Shown here: piece by piece, positions 17,932 through 27,109 of the stretch | How the letters are laid out: the number at the start of each line of letters is the position of its first letter | Numbering within the stretch: the stretch's first letter is position 1 | NCBI RefSeq assembly: GCF_003350505.1 | Contig: NZ_QQAY01000009.1 | Span: forward strand, 1-64,000 | DNA: 64,000 nucleotides | Direction: 5' to 3' | From: Falsibacillus pallidus | GTDB taxonomy: Bacteria; Bacillota; Bacilli; Bacillales; DSM-25281 | The notes under the pieces: generated by a model | Database searches by the model: none | What the model was told of the DNA's origin: nothing | What the model saw: the letters and a program-made list of their open reading frames with translations, nothing else | Position numbers and translations under genes: made by a program

Positions 17932-18876
17932 TTATACAATTTCTTCTTCATCTGGATTCCCTTGCTCTTTATTTTCCATCTTCAGCATCTCTTTAAACGA
18001 TGCAATGGCAACTTCCACTTGATCATCCGCAGGTTCCTTTGTTGTAAGCAATTGAAGCCAAAGGCCAGGATAGCCAAGATAACGAAGGACTGGCACACTT
18101 CTAAGTTTATTTGTTAATTGCAGTACTTCAAAAGATATGCCGAGCACAACAGGAATCAAAGCCAGCCTGTCGACGATCCTAAGCCAAAGCGGAGAAGTAG
18201 GGACAAGCATGTAAACGAATACACCAACAATGACAGTAAAGAGAATGAAGCTGCTTCCACAGCGATAATGGAGGCGGGATTGCGCCTGGACATTTTCGAC
18301 TGTCAACTCCTTGAAATTTTCATACGTATTGATTACCTTGTGTTCTGCACCATGATATTGAAAAACCCTTTTGATGAGCGGCGTCATGGATACAAAATAA
18401 ATATACGCCAATAGAAACAGCAGCTTGAAAAATCCTTCGACTAATACTTGGGAAAAATCGCTGCTGAAGATAGGACGAGTGAGCTGTGCAAGGAAAATCG
18501 GGACTAACGTGAAAATAAATTTCCCAAAAAGGAAGGAAATGACCCCAATTGTGGCAACCCCAAGGATCATAGATAATTTGGAGCCTTGCTGTTCCTTGAT
18601 TGCTTCATCCTCTGCAGGGTCTACATCAAATCGCTCTGTAGAAAAATTAAGATGCTGTGAACCATTTGCACTCGCTTCAATAATGGCTACAATTCCTCGG
18701 ATAAAAGGGATCTTCTTCAGTTTTTGAAAAACAGGACGGCTTCTTCTTGGAAGATGAAAAAATTCGATTGAATCGTCTTTTCTTCTTACTGCGGTGACCG
18801 TATGTTTTTTACCTCCGAACATGACCCCTTCGACGACAGCCTGGCCGCCATATGCAGGTCTTTCTTGTTTCTCCAT
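17932..18876 (-). CDS. yqhQ: DUF1385 family membrane protein YqhQ
   Basis: The 314-residue protein starts MEKQERPAYGGQAVVEGVMF and carries the DUF1385 signatures GGQAVVEGVMFGG, FQYHGAEHKVINTYE and RLHYRCGSSF. Several membrane helices lie in the middle (about 105-135, 150-175, 215-235). Function is unknown. The conserved His, Glu and Cys residues suggest a metal or catalytic site, which is inference. Confidence 0.9.
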   Translation of the reverse strand: MEKQERPAYGGQAVVEGVMFGGKKHTVTAVRRKDDSIEFFHLPRRSRPVFQKLKKIPFIRGIVAIIEASANGSQHLNFSTERFDVDPAEDEAIKEQQGSKLSMILGVATIGVISFLFGKFIFTLVPIFLAQLTRPIFSSDFSQVLVEGFFKLLFLLAYIYFVSMTPLIKRVFQYHGAEHKVINTYENFKELTVENVQAQSRLHYRCGSSFILFTVIVGVFVYMLVPTSPLWLRIVDRLALIPVVLGISFEVLQLTNKLRSVPVLRYLGYPGLWLQLLTTKEPADDQVEVAIASFKEMLKMENKEQGNPDEEEIV

Positions 18877-19064
18877 GTTTCAGACACCAACCTAAGCTAT
18901 TAGAATGTATTTATTTGGGTAGTTTTTCTTAAAACGTCCATAATAAATATATATTTCATTCTACTAAAAAATAGGGTCTGCGACTAGGTTTATGCGAGAA
19001 GGAATGATTTTTAAATGAAATGGATTTTTTTCTTTTGGACATACTAAGGTTGGAGGTGAGGGCT

Positions 19065-19592
19065 ATGCCTGAAGAAAGTGGCCGTTTGGAACAGAATAAG
19101 AGGGAAAAGCCTATGTCGGCGCTTATGCTGGCAGTGATTACTGGATTTTGTGGAGGAATACTATGGAGCGGTATTGGTTATTTGGCCTATTTATTTCATT
19201 TTACAGCCATAAGTCCGCTCGTTATTTTAGAACCATGGGCAATCGGAAACTGGAAATATACATGGCTTGGCATGGTCATTTCCATCATAGCCATCGGAAT
19301 TGTTTCGATAGGGGCTGCACTTGTTTATTATGCCTTCTTGAGGAAGATGAAAAACACCTGGCCAGGAATAGGCTTTGGAGTCGTTCTGTTTTTTCTTGTG
19401 TTCTTTGTTCTCAATCCGATCTTTCCCAGCATTAAACCTTTCACAGATATGGACCTTGATACACTCATTACTTGTGGGTGTTTGTATATTTTATTTGGGC
19501 TTTTTGTCGGCTATTCCATTTCATATGAAGAAAATGAACTCAGCCATGAGTATGAAAAGGCATCAGATGAAGAGCAGGAGCAGCACTCCTGA
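19065..19592 (+). CDS. yqhR: YqhR family membrane protein
   Basis: The 175-residue product has four predicted membrane helices and an acidic C-terminal tail (EKASDEEQEQ). It matches the YqhR family by content and by position between yqhQ and aroQ. ATG 19065 follows GGAGGTGAGGG. The longer reading from 19020 has no ribosome site. Function is unknown. Confidence 0.85.
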   Translation: MPEESGRLEQNKREKPMSALMLAVITGFCGGILWSGIGYLAYLFHFTAISPLVILEPWAIGNWKYTWLGMVISIIAIGIVSIGAALVYYAFLRKMKNTWPGIGFGVVLFFLVFFVLNPIFPSIKPFTDMDLDTLITCGCLYILFGLFVGYSISYEENELSHEYEKASDEEQEQHS

Positions 19593-19684
19593 TTACAGAA
19601 GAAACAGACAATTAAGTAGTGCTGTACATTTCATTTATGGTAGAATGTTCATTGAGAACATTCTTTTTTCATAAGGAGATGGCT

Positions 19685-20131
19685 ATGTCAAAAATTCTTC
19701 TTTTGAACGGTCCAAACCTTAATCGGCTCGGCAAGCGTGAGCCGGATGTTTATGGGACCCTGACATTATCGGACATAGAAGAAAAAATTAAATCAGCGGG
19801 ACAAGCACATGGATTGGATGTGGAATGCTTTCAGTCAAATCATGAAGGGCAGCTGATTGATAAACTTCATGAAATCGAAGATCGGGGGTTTGCAGGAGTC
19901 ATATTTAATCCTGGAGCCTTCACCCATTACAGCTATGCTATAAGGGATGCCATTGCTGCTATCAATGTTCCGGTCATTGAAGTACATATTTCCAACATCC
20001 ATGCAAGGGAAGAGTTTAGAAGCCATTCAGTTATGGCGCCTGTTACCGAGGGGCAGATTGTCGGCCTCGGCAGCGCAGGATATGAATTGGCGCTCTCAGT
20101 ATTTATTGGACGAAAAGAGGGGGAGAATTAG
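19685..20131 (+). CDS. aroQ: Type II 3-dehydroquinate dehydratase
   Basis: AroQ converts 3-dehydroquinate to 3-dehydroshikimate in the chorismate pathway. The 148-residue length and the motifs [18 protein letters not shown] (catalytic Arg and Tyr), [28 protein letters not shown] and [14 protein letters not shown] (catalytic His) are those of type II enzymes. AAGGAG is 7 nt before ATG 19685. The next gene starts one nucleotide after its stop. Confidence 0.96.
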   Translation: MSKILLLNGPNLNRLGKREPDVYGTLTLSDIEEKIKSAGQAHGLDVECFQSNHEGQLIDKLHEIEDRGFAGVIFNPGAFTHYSYAIRDAIAAINVPVIEVHISNIHAREEFRSHSVMAPVTEGQIVGLGSAGYELALSVFIGRKEGEN

Positions 20132-20132
20132 A

Positions 20133-21194
20133 ATGAAGAAACTAGAACAAGTTCGGGAACAATTCGCGGAAAAAGGAATCGATGGACTGCTGGTCACAAG
20201 CTCATACAACAGACGATATATGACAAACTTTACTGGCTCGGCCGGAGTTGCACTCATTTCCGGGGAAAAGGCATTATTCATCACTGATTTCAGGTATACG
20301 GAGCAGGCTGGAAAACAAGCTGAAGGATATGAAATTGTTCAGCACAAAGGACTGCTTCATGATGAAGTAGTGGCTCAGGCAGAAAAGCTCGGGATTAAGA
20401 AACTTGGCTTCGAATCCAGCTACATGACATTCTCTACTTATAAAACCTATGAAAATGCCTTTAAAGGGGAACTTGTCCCTGTGAATGGACTGATGGAAAA
20501 CTTACGCTTGATTAAGACTCCTTCAGAGATTAAGATATTAAAGGAAGCGGCTGATATTGCAGACGCAGCCTTCAAACATATTCTAGATTACATAAAACCA
20601 GGTGTTACAGAACTTGATGTTTCAAATGAGCTGGAGTTTTTCATGAGAAAAGCCGGTGCGACTTCCTCTTCATTTGATATCATCGTTGCATCTGGATATC
20701 GTTCTGCCCTGCCGCATGGCGTTGCAAGCGATAAAATAATTGAAAAAGGCGATTTTGTCACGCTTGACTATGGTGCACTGCATAAAGGATATGTGTCAGA
20801 TATCACCAGAACAGTTGCTGTAGGGCAGCCATCAGATCAGTTGAAAGAAATTTACGATATCGTATTGGATTCTCAGCTTAAATCAATGGAGCTAATCAAG
20901 CCGGGTATGACTGGCATTGAAGCAGATGCAATTGCCCGTGATTATATAACTGAAAAAGGATATGGTGACCAATTTGGTCATTCCCTTGGTCATGGAATCG
21001 GGTTGGAAGTGCATGAAGGCCCGGGATTATCCGTTCGTTCAGATATCGTCCTGAAGCCGGGGATGGTTGTAACGGTTGAACCAGGCATCTATGTACAGGG
21101 GCTTGGTGGTGTCAGAATCGAAGATGACACATTGATCACGGAAGATGGAAATGAAACACTGACCCACTCAACAAAAGATTTAATCATTTTGTAG
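20133..21194 (+). CDS. yqhT: M24-family Xaa-Pro aminopeptidase (YqhT type)
   Basis: This is a 353-residue creatinase-fold metallopeptidase that should remove N-terminal residues before proline. Metal ligands are visible in the pita-bread domain: [19 protein letters not shown] (two Asp), [16 protein letters not shown] (His), [17 protein letters not shown] (two Glu). The N-terminal domain holds the substrate loop. ATG 20133 follows AGAGGGGGAG and nearly abuts aroQ. efp follows after 22 nt. Confidence 0.93.
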   Translation: MKKLEQVREQFAEKGIDGLLVTSSYNRRYMTNFTGSAGVALISGEKALFITDFRYTEQAGKQAEGYEIVQHKGLLHDEVVAQAEKLGIKKLGFESSYMTFSTYKTYENAFKGELVPVNGLMENLRLIKTPSEIKILKEAADIADAAFKHILDYIKPGVTELDVSNELEFFMRKAGATSSSFDIIVASGYRSALPHGVASDKIIEKGDFVTLDYGALHKGYVSDITRTVAVGQPSDQLKEIYDIVLDSQLKSMELIKPGMTGIEADAIARDYITEKGYGDQFGHSLGHGIGLEVHEGPGLSVRSDIVLKPGMVVTVEPGIYVQGLGGVRIEDDTLITEDGNETLTHSTKDLIIL

Positions 21195-21216
21195 TACAAG
21201 AGCAGGAGGAAAACAC

Positions 21217-21774
21217 ATGATTTCAGTAAACGATTTTAAAACAGGTCTTACAATTGAAGTAGACAATGGAATCTGGAGAGTTATGGATTTCCAACATGTT
21301 AAACCAGGAAAAGGAGCGGCTTTTGTTCGCTCGAAATTAAGAAATCTCCGCACTGGTGCTGTTCAAGAGAAAACGTTCCGTGCCGGTGAAAAAGTAGGAA
21401 AAGCTCAAATCGATAACCGCCGCATGCAATATCTATATGCAAATGGAGATCAGCATGTATTCATGGATAATGAATCTTATGAACAAATCGAACTTCCTGC
21501 AGCTTCTATCGAGTATGAATTGAAGTTCTTGAAAGAAAATATGGAAGTATCCATCATGATGTACCAAGGCGAGACTCTTGGAGTAGAACTTCCAAACACA
21601 GTTGTATTGGAAGTTACAGAAACAGAGCCTGGTATTAAAGGTGATACAGCTTCCGGTGGAACAAAACCTGCTACGCTTGAAACTGGATTGACTGTACAAG
21701 TTCCTTTCTTCGTAAACCAAGGAGATCAATTGATCGTCAATACGGTTGACAGTTCTTATGTATCACGTGCATAA
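21217..21774 (+). CDS. efp: Translation elongation factor P
   Basis: EF-P relieves ribosome stalling at polyproline stretches. The 185-residue protein has the three-barrel layout, with the exposed loop in [13 protein letters not shown] (modifiable Lys32 region) and the C-terminal signature near [19 protein letters not shown] precedes the ATG. In B. subtilis yqhV follows efp. Here the terminator and the spoIIIA promoter follow directly. Confidence 0.97.
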   Translation: MISVNDFKTGLTIEVDNGIWRVMDFQHVKPGKGAAFVRSKLRNLRTGAVQEKTFRAGEKVGKAQIDNRRMQYLYANGDQHVFMDNESYEQIELPAASIEYELKFLKENMEVSIMMYQGETLGVELPNTVVLEVTETEPGIKGDTASGGTKPATLETGLTVQVPFFVNQGDQLIVNTVDSSYVSRA

Positions 21775-21788
21775 ATAATAAATAAAGC

Positions 21789-21826
21789 ACAAAAAAACCG
21801 AGGGATTACCCCTCGGTTTTTTTGTG
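21789..21826 (+). terminator. Terminator after efp
   Basis: AAAAAAACCGAGGG and CCCTCGGTTTTTTT form a strong stem followed by a T-run. Confidence 0.93.
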
Positions 21827-21842
21827 TTTTTTTTCATTTAGG

Positions 21843-21870
21843 TCATATTCAATTCAATTAAGAATACATT
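21843..21870 (+). promoter_or_regulatory. Sigma-E-type promoter of spoIIIA
   Basis: TCATATT (21843-21849) matches the sigma-E -35 consensus and AATACATT (21863-21870) matches the -10 consensus CATACAHT in seven of eight positions, with a 13-bp spacer. The site lies 38 bp before spoIIIAA, whose operon is known to be mother-cell specific. Confidence 0.75.
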
Positions 21871-21907
21871 GTAGTATCGGAGAGGCTTGTACGAAGGAGG
21901 ACCAGTT

Positions 21908-22834
21908 ATGAAATCAATCATTGCTTTTTTGCCGAAATCGATTGCAGCACAAATTACAGATCTCCCTTCCCGTATTAAAGATGAAATGGAAGAAATAAGA
22001 ATCAGAATTAACCGTCCACTAGAAGTTTCTGTGAGAGGAAACCCTCACTATCTTCCCTATATTGCAAGAGCGGAGGATGCAGAACAATTTTTGAATAACT
22101 TGAGCAATCACTCTTTTTACACATTGGAAGAGGAACTAAAAAGAGGCTATATAACTATTGAGGGCGGACATCGAATCGGACTTGCCGGGAAAGTAATACT
22201 TGAGCACGGGGAAGTGAAAGGAATTAGGCAGATCGCTTCCTTCAACATACGGATCGCGCGTCAGAAAATAGGATTAGCCAATCATTTGATAGATGAACTA
22301 TATGATCATAATTGGTGCCACACGATGATCATCGGGCCGCCGCAATCCGGAAAGACAACATTGCTTCGCGATCTGGCAAGGATAATTTCCACCGGGGTGC
22401 CCGAAAAAGGAATCCCCGCCCTCAAAGTGGGGATTGTCGATGAACGGTCAGAAATTGCAGGGAGTGTACATGGGGTTCCCCAGCTCCAGTTCGGCCCAAG
22501 GGTGGATGTACTTGATGCCTGTCCTAAAGCAGAAGGGATGATGATGCTCATCCGATCGATGAGCCCGGATGTATTAATTGTAGATGAAATTGGAAGAGAA
22601 GAAGACAGTGCAGCGATTCAGGAAGCCATTCATGCAGGGATCACCCTCGTCATGACTACTCACGGACATTCTTTCGATGAAATAAAGAAAAGGCCGATTC
22701 TTCAGCCAATCCTTCAATCAAAAATATTTGATACTTATATTGAATTGCAGAGAAAAGAAGTACCTGGATCAGTTTCCAGGATTCTTGACGGGGATGGAAA
22801 TCAGCAAAAAAAACGAAAAGCAGGTGTCTACTAA
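21908..22834 (+). CDS. spoIIIAA: Stage III sporulation protein AA (secretion-type ATPase)
   Basis: SpoIIIAA is the cytoplasmic ATPase of the SpoIIIA-SpoIIQ feeding-tube complex between mother cell and forespore. The 308-residue product has Walker A GPPQSGKTT, Walker B DVLIVDEIGREED and the sensor loop MTTHGH. ATG 21908 follows GAAGGAGGA. It is the first of eight genes spaced by a few nucleotides. Confidence 0.96.
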   Translation: MKSIIAFLPKSIAAQITDLPSRIKDEMEEIRIRINRPLEVSVRGNPHYLPYIARAEDAEQFLNNLSNHSFYTLEEELKRGYITIEGGHRIGLAGKVILEHGEVKGIRQIASFNIRIARQKIGLANHLIDELYDHNWCHTMIIGPPQSGKTTLLRDLARIISTGVPEKGIPALKVGIVDERSEIAGSVHGVPQLQFGPRVDVLDACPKAEGMMMLIRSMSPDVLIVDEIGREEDSAAIQEAIHAGITLVMTTHGHSFDEIKKRPILQPILQSKIFDTYIELQRKEVPGSVSRILDGDGNQQKKRKAGVY

Positions 22835-22837
22835 GTC

Positions 22838-23353
22838 ATGATTAAAATCATAGGCGCCATATTCATATTGATCTCTACATCATGGGCAGGATTCGAAGCG
22901 TCAAAGCATCTGAGTGAACGGCCGAAACAACTGAGATGGCTGAAAACAGCCCTGCAGTCCTTAGAAGCAGAAATTATGTACGGCCATACTCCATTGCATG
23001 AGGCTGCCAGAAAAATTGCAAAACAGATGCCGCGGCCCCTTTCCTGGTTCTTTGAAGCGTTTGCAGGAAGATTGACCGGCTCAGACACCACAGTACGGGA
23101 TGCATGGGAAGAGAGCATGAAGGAAATTTGGAAGCAGACTGCCTTCAAGCAAAGTGAATTCGAAATTCTGAAGCAATTTGGCGAAACACTCGGCAGGCAT
23201 GATATCACAACACAGCAAAAACAGATCATACTCGCTTTGAATCATCTGGAAAGAGAAGAGCAGGAAGCACGGGAAAGGCAGAACCGCTATGAAAAAATGG
23301 CTAAGAGCCTTGGTTTTATGTCCGGCCTTTTATTGATAATTTTACTTCTTTAG
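22838..23353 (+). CDS. spoIIIAB: Stage III sporulation protein AB
   Basis: The 171-residue protein has an N-terminal hydrophobic segment, a helical cytoplasmic-type domain with LRWLKTALQSLEAEIMYGHTPL, and a C-terminal membrane helix. It is related to GspF-type platform proteins. It starts 3 nt after the spoIIIAA stop. Confidence 0.95.
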   Translation: MIKIIGAIFILISTSWAGFEASKHLSERPKQLRWLKTALQSLEAEIMYGHTPLHEAARKIAKQMPRPLSWFFEAFAGRLTGSDTTVRDAWEESMKEIWKQTAFKQSEFEILKQFGETLGRHDITTQQKQIILALNHLEREEQEARERQNRYEKMAKSLGFMSGLLLIILLL

Positions 23354-23371
23354 AAGTTTGGGGGAGAAACA

Positions 23372-23578
23372 ATGGGAATTGATGTAGATGTCATTTTTAA
23401 GATAGCTGGTGTAGGGATAGTGGTAGCATTCCTGCATACCATTCTTGATCAGGTAGGAAAAAAAGAATATGCCCAATGGGTCACACTATTTGGATTTATC
23501 TACATCTTATTCATGGTCGCCTCTATCGTGGATGATTTGTTTCAAAAGATCAAATCAGTCTTTTTATTTCAAGGCTAG
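23372..23578 (+). CDS. spoIIIAC: Stage III sporulation protein AC
   Basis: This 68-residue protein has two membrane helices (about 10-28 and 36-55) and matches the SpoIIIAC family in length and sequence (IDVDVIFKIAGVGIVVAFLH). GGGGGAG precedes the ATG. Its TAG stop is in the same reading frame as spoIIIAD, with only four codons between the stop and the apparent start of the next gene. Confidence 0.95.
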   Translation: MGIDVDVIFKIAGVGIVVAFLHTILDQVGKKEYAQWVTLFGFIYILFMVASIVDDLFQKIKSVFLFQG

Positions 23579-23590
23579 GAGGGATTAGCG

Positions 23591-23983
23591 ATTGAAATTG
23601 TCCAAATAGCTGGGATTGCCCTTATCGTCACATTCTTAGCACTTATCATTAAGGAGCAGAAGCCGAACTTTGCTTTTTTACTAGTTGTATTTGCCGGGTG
23701 TGCCATCTTCCTTTTTCTGATTGACCAAATCTATCTCATTATCGGCATGATCGAGAAAATTGCGGTCAATGCCAATGTAAATATGATTTATGTTGAAACA
23801 ATATTAAAAATCATTGGTATTGCTTATATCGCAGAGTTTGCTTCCCACATTACGAAAGACGCAGGACAAGGGGCTATTGCAGCAAAAGTTGAGCTTGCAG
23901 GGAAGATATTAATTTTAGCCATGGCTGTCCCGATTCTGACTGTCATCATTGAGACCATCATTAATATGATTCCAAAGGGGTAG
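23591..23983 (+). CDS. spoIIIAD: Stage III sporulation protein AD, apparent ATT start
   Basis: From codon 23591 the frame reads IEIVQIAGIALIVTFLALII and continues as a complete 130-residue SpoIIIAD with four hydrophobic segments. This includes KEQKPNFAFLLVVFAGCAIF and ANVNMIYVETILKIIGIAYI. No ATG, GTG or TTG exists in frame between the spoIIIAC stop (23576-23578) and ATG 23747, which would delete the first 52 residues. ATT 23591 has a perfect AGGAGG 8 nt upstream, so ATT initiation is the best reading. Readthrough of the spoIIIAC TAG is an alternative. Confidence 0.88.
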   Translation: MEIVQIAGIALIVTFLALIIKEQKPNFAFLLVVFAGCAIFLFLIDQIYLIIGMIEKIAVNANVNMIYVETILKIIGIAYIAEFASHITKDAGQGAIAAKVELAGKILILAMAVPILTVIIETIINMIPKG

Positions 23984-24008
23984 CCTTGGCACTATCCGAG
24001 GTGTTTCT

Positions 24009-25205
24009 ATGCGGCAAAAAATCCAGGCTTCTATATTGTTAATGATCTTGATTTTATTTCTCTGCCCCTATGGTGTACAAGCTGCAGGAGAAAACGGTGC
24101 ATCAGAAGGAAATCTGCAAGACAGCTTTGTAGAAGGTCAGGTCGATGATCTGGGGCTTGAAGAGCTGAAAGGTTTCTGGGAAGACATTGTATCCAAGTAC
24201 GGTGGATATCTGCCTGAAAGCCAAAAGGGTAGTCTAGTTGATTTCATCAAAGGGGACAAGCAGTTCTCTATAAAACAATGGCTTTACGGGGTTTCGAAAT
24301 TTGCGTTCCAGGAACTGATCATGAATGGGAAGCTATTAGGTTCATTAATTATGTTGACCATCTTCAGCATGTTCCTTCAATCTCTGCAAAATGCCTTTGA
24401 CCAGGGGAATGTCAGTAAAGTTGCCTACGCCATTGTTTTTATGGTATTAATCATCATTGCCCTGAATTCATTTCATGTAGCGATTGAATATACACAAGAT
24501 GCGATTAATACGATGGTCCATTTTATCATCGCCCTTTTCCCATTGCTTCTGGCATTGATTGCTACTTCCGGCGGTGTAGCTTCAGCGGCTTTTTTCCATC
24601 CGGTCATCATTCTTTTGATGAACACAAGTGGATTGCTGATTGAGTATGTGGTTCTTCCTCTTTTATTCTTATCTGCTTTACTAAGCATTGTCAGTACACT
24701 TTCCGACCAGCATAAAGTCACTCAGCTGGCACAGCTCCTCCGAAATTGGAGCATCGGCCTCCTGGGGATCTTCATGACGGTTTTTTTAGGAGTCATATCC
24801 GTCCAAGGTGCAGCCTCAGCAGTGACCGATGGAATTACCATAAGAACGGCCAAATTTGTAACAGGCAATTTCATCCCTGTCATAGGGAGAATGTTTACGG
24901 ATGCAACAGACACGGTCATATCTGCTTCTGTGCTCCTGAAGAATACGGTAGGGATTGCAGGGGTAGCCATCCTCCTTTTGATTGCAGCCTTCCCGGCCAT
25001 AAAGATTTTGGTCATTGCCTTTATTTATAAACTGGCGGCAGCCTTGCTTCAGCCCATCGGCGGAGGACCGGTCATTGCCTGCCTGGATACAATCAGCAAG
25101 AGTGTGATATATGTCTTTGCTGCTTTAGCAATTGTGTCCTTCATGTTTTTCCTGAGTCTTACCGTGATGATTGCAGCTGGAAACATAACCTTGATGATCC
25201 GGTGA
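24009..25205 (+). CDS. spoIIIAE: Stage III sporulation protein AE
   Basis: The 398-residue polytopic membrane protein starts with a signal peptide (LLMILILFLCPYGVQAAG). An extracytoplasmic segment of about 70 residues follows, and then seven or so membrane helices. It is the likely export core of the SpoIIIA complex. The start ATG follows GAGGTG. Confidence 0.95.
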   Translation: MRQKIQASILLMILILFLCPYGVQAAGENGASEGNLQDSFVEGQVDDLGLEELKGFWEDIVSKYGGYLPESQKGSLVDFIKGDKQFSIKQWLYGVSKFAFQELIMNGKLLGSLIMLTIFSMFLQSLQNAFDQGNVSKVAYAIVFMVLIIIALNSFHVAIEYTQDAINTMVHFIIALFPLLLALIATSGGVASAAFFHPVIILLMNTSGLLIEYVVLPLLFLSALLSIVSTLSDQHKVTQLAQLLRNWSIGLLGIFMTVFLGVISVQGAASAVTDGITIRTAKFVTGNFIPVIGRMFTDATDTVISASVLLKNTVGIAGVAILLLIAAFPAIKILVIAFIYKLAAALLQPIGGGPVIACLDTISKSVIYVFAALAIVSFMFFLSLTVMIAAGNITLMIR

Positions 25206-25220
25206 AAGGGGGAGTGGAGA

Positions 25221-25859
25221 ATGAGTTTTCTTGTGCAATGGATAACTAATATTATCATGTTCATATTGTTAACGGTTGTCATGGACATGCTGCTTCCCAA
25301 TTCCTCTTTTAAAAAATATACGAAAATGGTGACGGGGCTGCTGCTTATCACGATTATTCTAACGCCTCTTTTAAAACTGATGTCCTCTAATTTTGAACAA
25401 GTTTTTAATGGAGCGGTGATCCAGGACCCGGCAGAAAGCGAACAAGTAGAAAAATTAATAGAAAATAAGAAAAAAGAAATACAAGCCTCACAACGTGCAT
25501 ATATTTTAAAACAAATGGCTGTCCAACTAAAAAAGGACGCTGAAGAGGAGTTGATTGATCAATTTGGTATAGGAATCCAATCCGTCGAGCTGGTAATGCA
25601 GAAAGATAATGAACAAAACTTTCCTGATAATCTGGAAAAGGTAGTCGTTTATCTCGGTGAACCGCAAGATGATAATCACCAAAATGATATTGAAGCGGTA
25701 AAGCCGATTACTATAGATTCCAGCTCAGACAAAGATCCTAAGAAGACATTTAAGAATGAAAACGAAGTGATCGACCTCTTGGCCAACAGATGGAATTTAG
25801 ATGCACAAAGAATCCAAATTCATTATGAAGGGGGGATTTCAGGAAAACATGAATCGTGA
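25221..25859 (+). CDS. spoIIIAF: Stage III sporulation protein AF
   Basis: The 212-residue protein has two N-terminal membrane helices (about 6-28 and 36-55) and a soluble C-terminal domain predicted to face the intermembrane space. AAAGGGGGAG precedes the ATG. The C terminus overlaps spoIIIAG by 11 nt. Confidence 0.94.
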   Translation: MSFLVQWITNIIMFILLTVVMDMLLPNSSFKKYTKMVTGLLLITIILTPLLKLMSSNFEQVFNGAVIQDPAESEQVEKLIENKKKEIQASQRAYILKQMAVQLKKDAEEELIDQFGIGIQSVELVMQKDNEQNFPDNLEKVVVYLGEPQDDNHQNDIEAVKPITIDSSSDKDPKKTFKNENEVIDLLANRWNLDAQRIQIHYEGGISGKHES

Positions 25860-26508
25860 AAAGGGACCATTGGACTGGCTTAAATCGCAGTTATTAGGCA
25901 AAAAGGAAGAATCCGGTCCTTCAAACAAAAAAAACGGAAAGATTCAATACTTAGTGATCCTTCTGTTATGCGGCGTCGCATTCATGCTGATAAGCAGCAT
26001 GTGGAAGTCAGGAGCTGCTGAATCTTCTCAGGAAACATTGGCAAATGGCGATGGTGGAAGTCCTGCCGCAGAAACATTCGGTTCAGTAAAGGATGCTCCA
26101 AACAAGAGTATGGCTGATTACGAAAAACAATATGAGAACCAGCTGAAAGAAGCCCTTGATCAGATGGCAGGGGTCAGCAGTGTCACTGTTGTCGTCAATG
26201 TAGAGGCTTCAGAGCAAAAAGTATTCGAAAAAAACACTAATGACCAGAACCAAATCACAAGTGAATCCGATCGTGACGGCGGTCAGCGGAAAATAGAAAA
26301 TCAAACGAAAGATGAGCAGTTGGTCATTATCCGCAATGGTGAAAAAGAAGTCCCAATCGTGAGAGAGACAAGAAAGCCTGAAATCAAGGGTGTTCTCATC
26401 GTAGCGAAGGGGGCAGAAAATATTCAAGTGAAAAAATGGATCATTGAAGCAGTGACCCGCGTCTTGGATGTACCAAGCCACAGAGTTGCTGTCATGCCGA
26501 AAAAATAA
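25849..26508 (+). CDS. spoIIIAG: Stage III sporulation protein AG
   Basis: The 219-residue single-pass protein (helix at about 33-50) carries a ring-building domain related to YscJ/FliF. In family members it forms a large ring between the two membranes. The segment DQMAGVSSVTVVVNVEAS is the RBM-like fold. ATG 25849 was chosen by length comparison. ATG 25825 is a longer alternative. Confidence 0.93.
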   Translation: MNREKGPLDWLKSQLLGKKEESGPSNKKNGKIQYLVILLLCGVAFMLISSMWKSGAAESSQETLANGDGGSPAAETFGSVKDAPNKSMADYEKQYENQLKEALDQMAGVSSVTVVVNVEASEQKVFEKNTNDQNQITSESDRDGGQRKIENQTKDEQLVIIRNGEKEVPIVRETRKPEIKGVLIVAKGAENIQVKKWIIEAVTRVLDVPSHRVAVMPKK

Positions 26509-26523
26509 AAGGGGGATTTATAA

Positions 26524-27060
26524 ATGCTACTTAAAAAACAAACGGTTTGGTTATTGACAATGTTAAGTCTGGTTGTGGTGCTTTCAGTTTATTATGTGAC
26601 TTCTCCAGCGCCGAAAACGTCAGACTTGGCGGCAGTGCAGCAAGGCAAAAAAGGTGATGAAAAAGCATCTGCGGATCAAAAGGGTGTTGACGTAGTAACA
26701 GAACAAGCTGGGGATGAAGTATTTGAAACTCTTAGACTTGAAGAACAAGACATGCGCAGCGAACTTCGCCAACAGTTGACTGAAATGGTGGCATCACCTG
26801 ATCTAAGTGCAGAAGAAAAGAGCAAAGCCTACGAGCAAATGCAGCAGCTGACTGAACTTGAAACTAAAGAAAAAGTATTGGAAAGCGTAATCCAGTCCAT
26901 GGGCTATAAAGATGCATTAGTGCGTGCTGATGGAGAAAAAGTGCTGATTACAGTAAAAGCAAACGAAAAGTCAGCAAAAGCAGCCAACCAAATCATCCAA
27001 AAAGTCGGAGATGAACTTGGCGATATGGAAAAAATAGCTGTGGAGTTCCAACCGGAATAA
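26524..27060 (+). CDS. spoIIIAH: Stage III sporulation protein AH
   Basis: The 178-residue mother-cell membrane protein has one N-terminal helix (residues 7-27) and a C-terminal YscJ/FliF-like domain (KEKVLESVIQSMGYKDALVR). It binds forespore SpoIIQ across the septum. It is the last gene of the operon. AAGGGGGA precedes the ATG. Confidence 0.95.
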   Translation: MLLKKQTVWLLTMLSLVVVLSVYYVTSPAPKTSDLAAVQQGKKGDEKASADQKGVDVVTEQAGDEVFETLRLEEQDMRSELRQQLTEMVASPDLSAEEKSKAYEQMQQLTELETKEKVLESVIQSMGYKDALVRADGEKVLITVKANEKSAKAANQIIQKVGDELGDMEKIAVEFQPE

Positions 27061-27061
27061 C

Positions 27062-27099
27062 AAAAAACGAAAGCGCCGGAATTGGCGCTTTCGTTTTTT
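27062..27099. terminator. Bidirectional terminator between spoIIIAH and the chemoreceptor gene
   Basis: AAAAAACGAAAGCGCC and GGCGCTTTCGTTTTTT form a 16-bp stem with a 6-nt loop and T-runs on both strands. Confidence 0.94.
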
Positions 27100-27109
27100 G
27101 TTTCAATGA

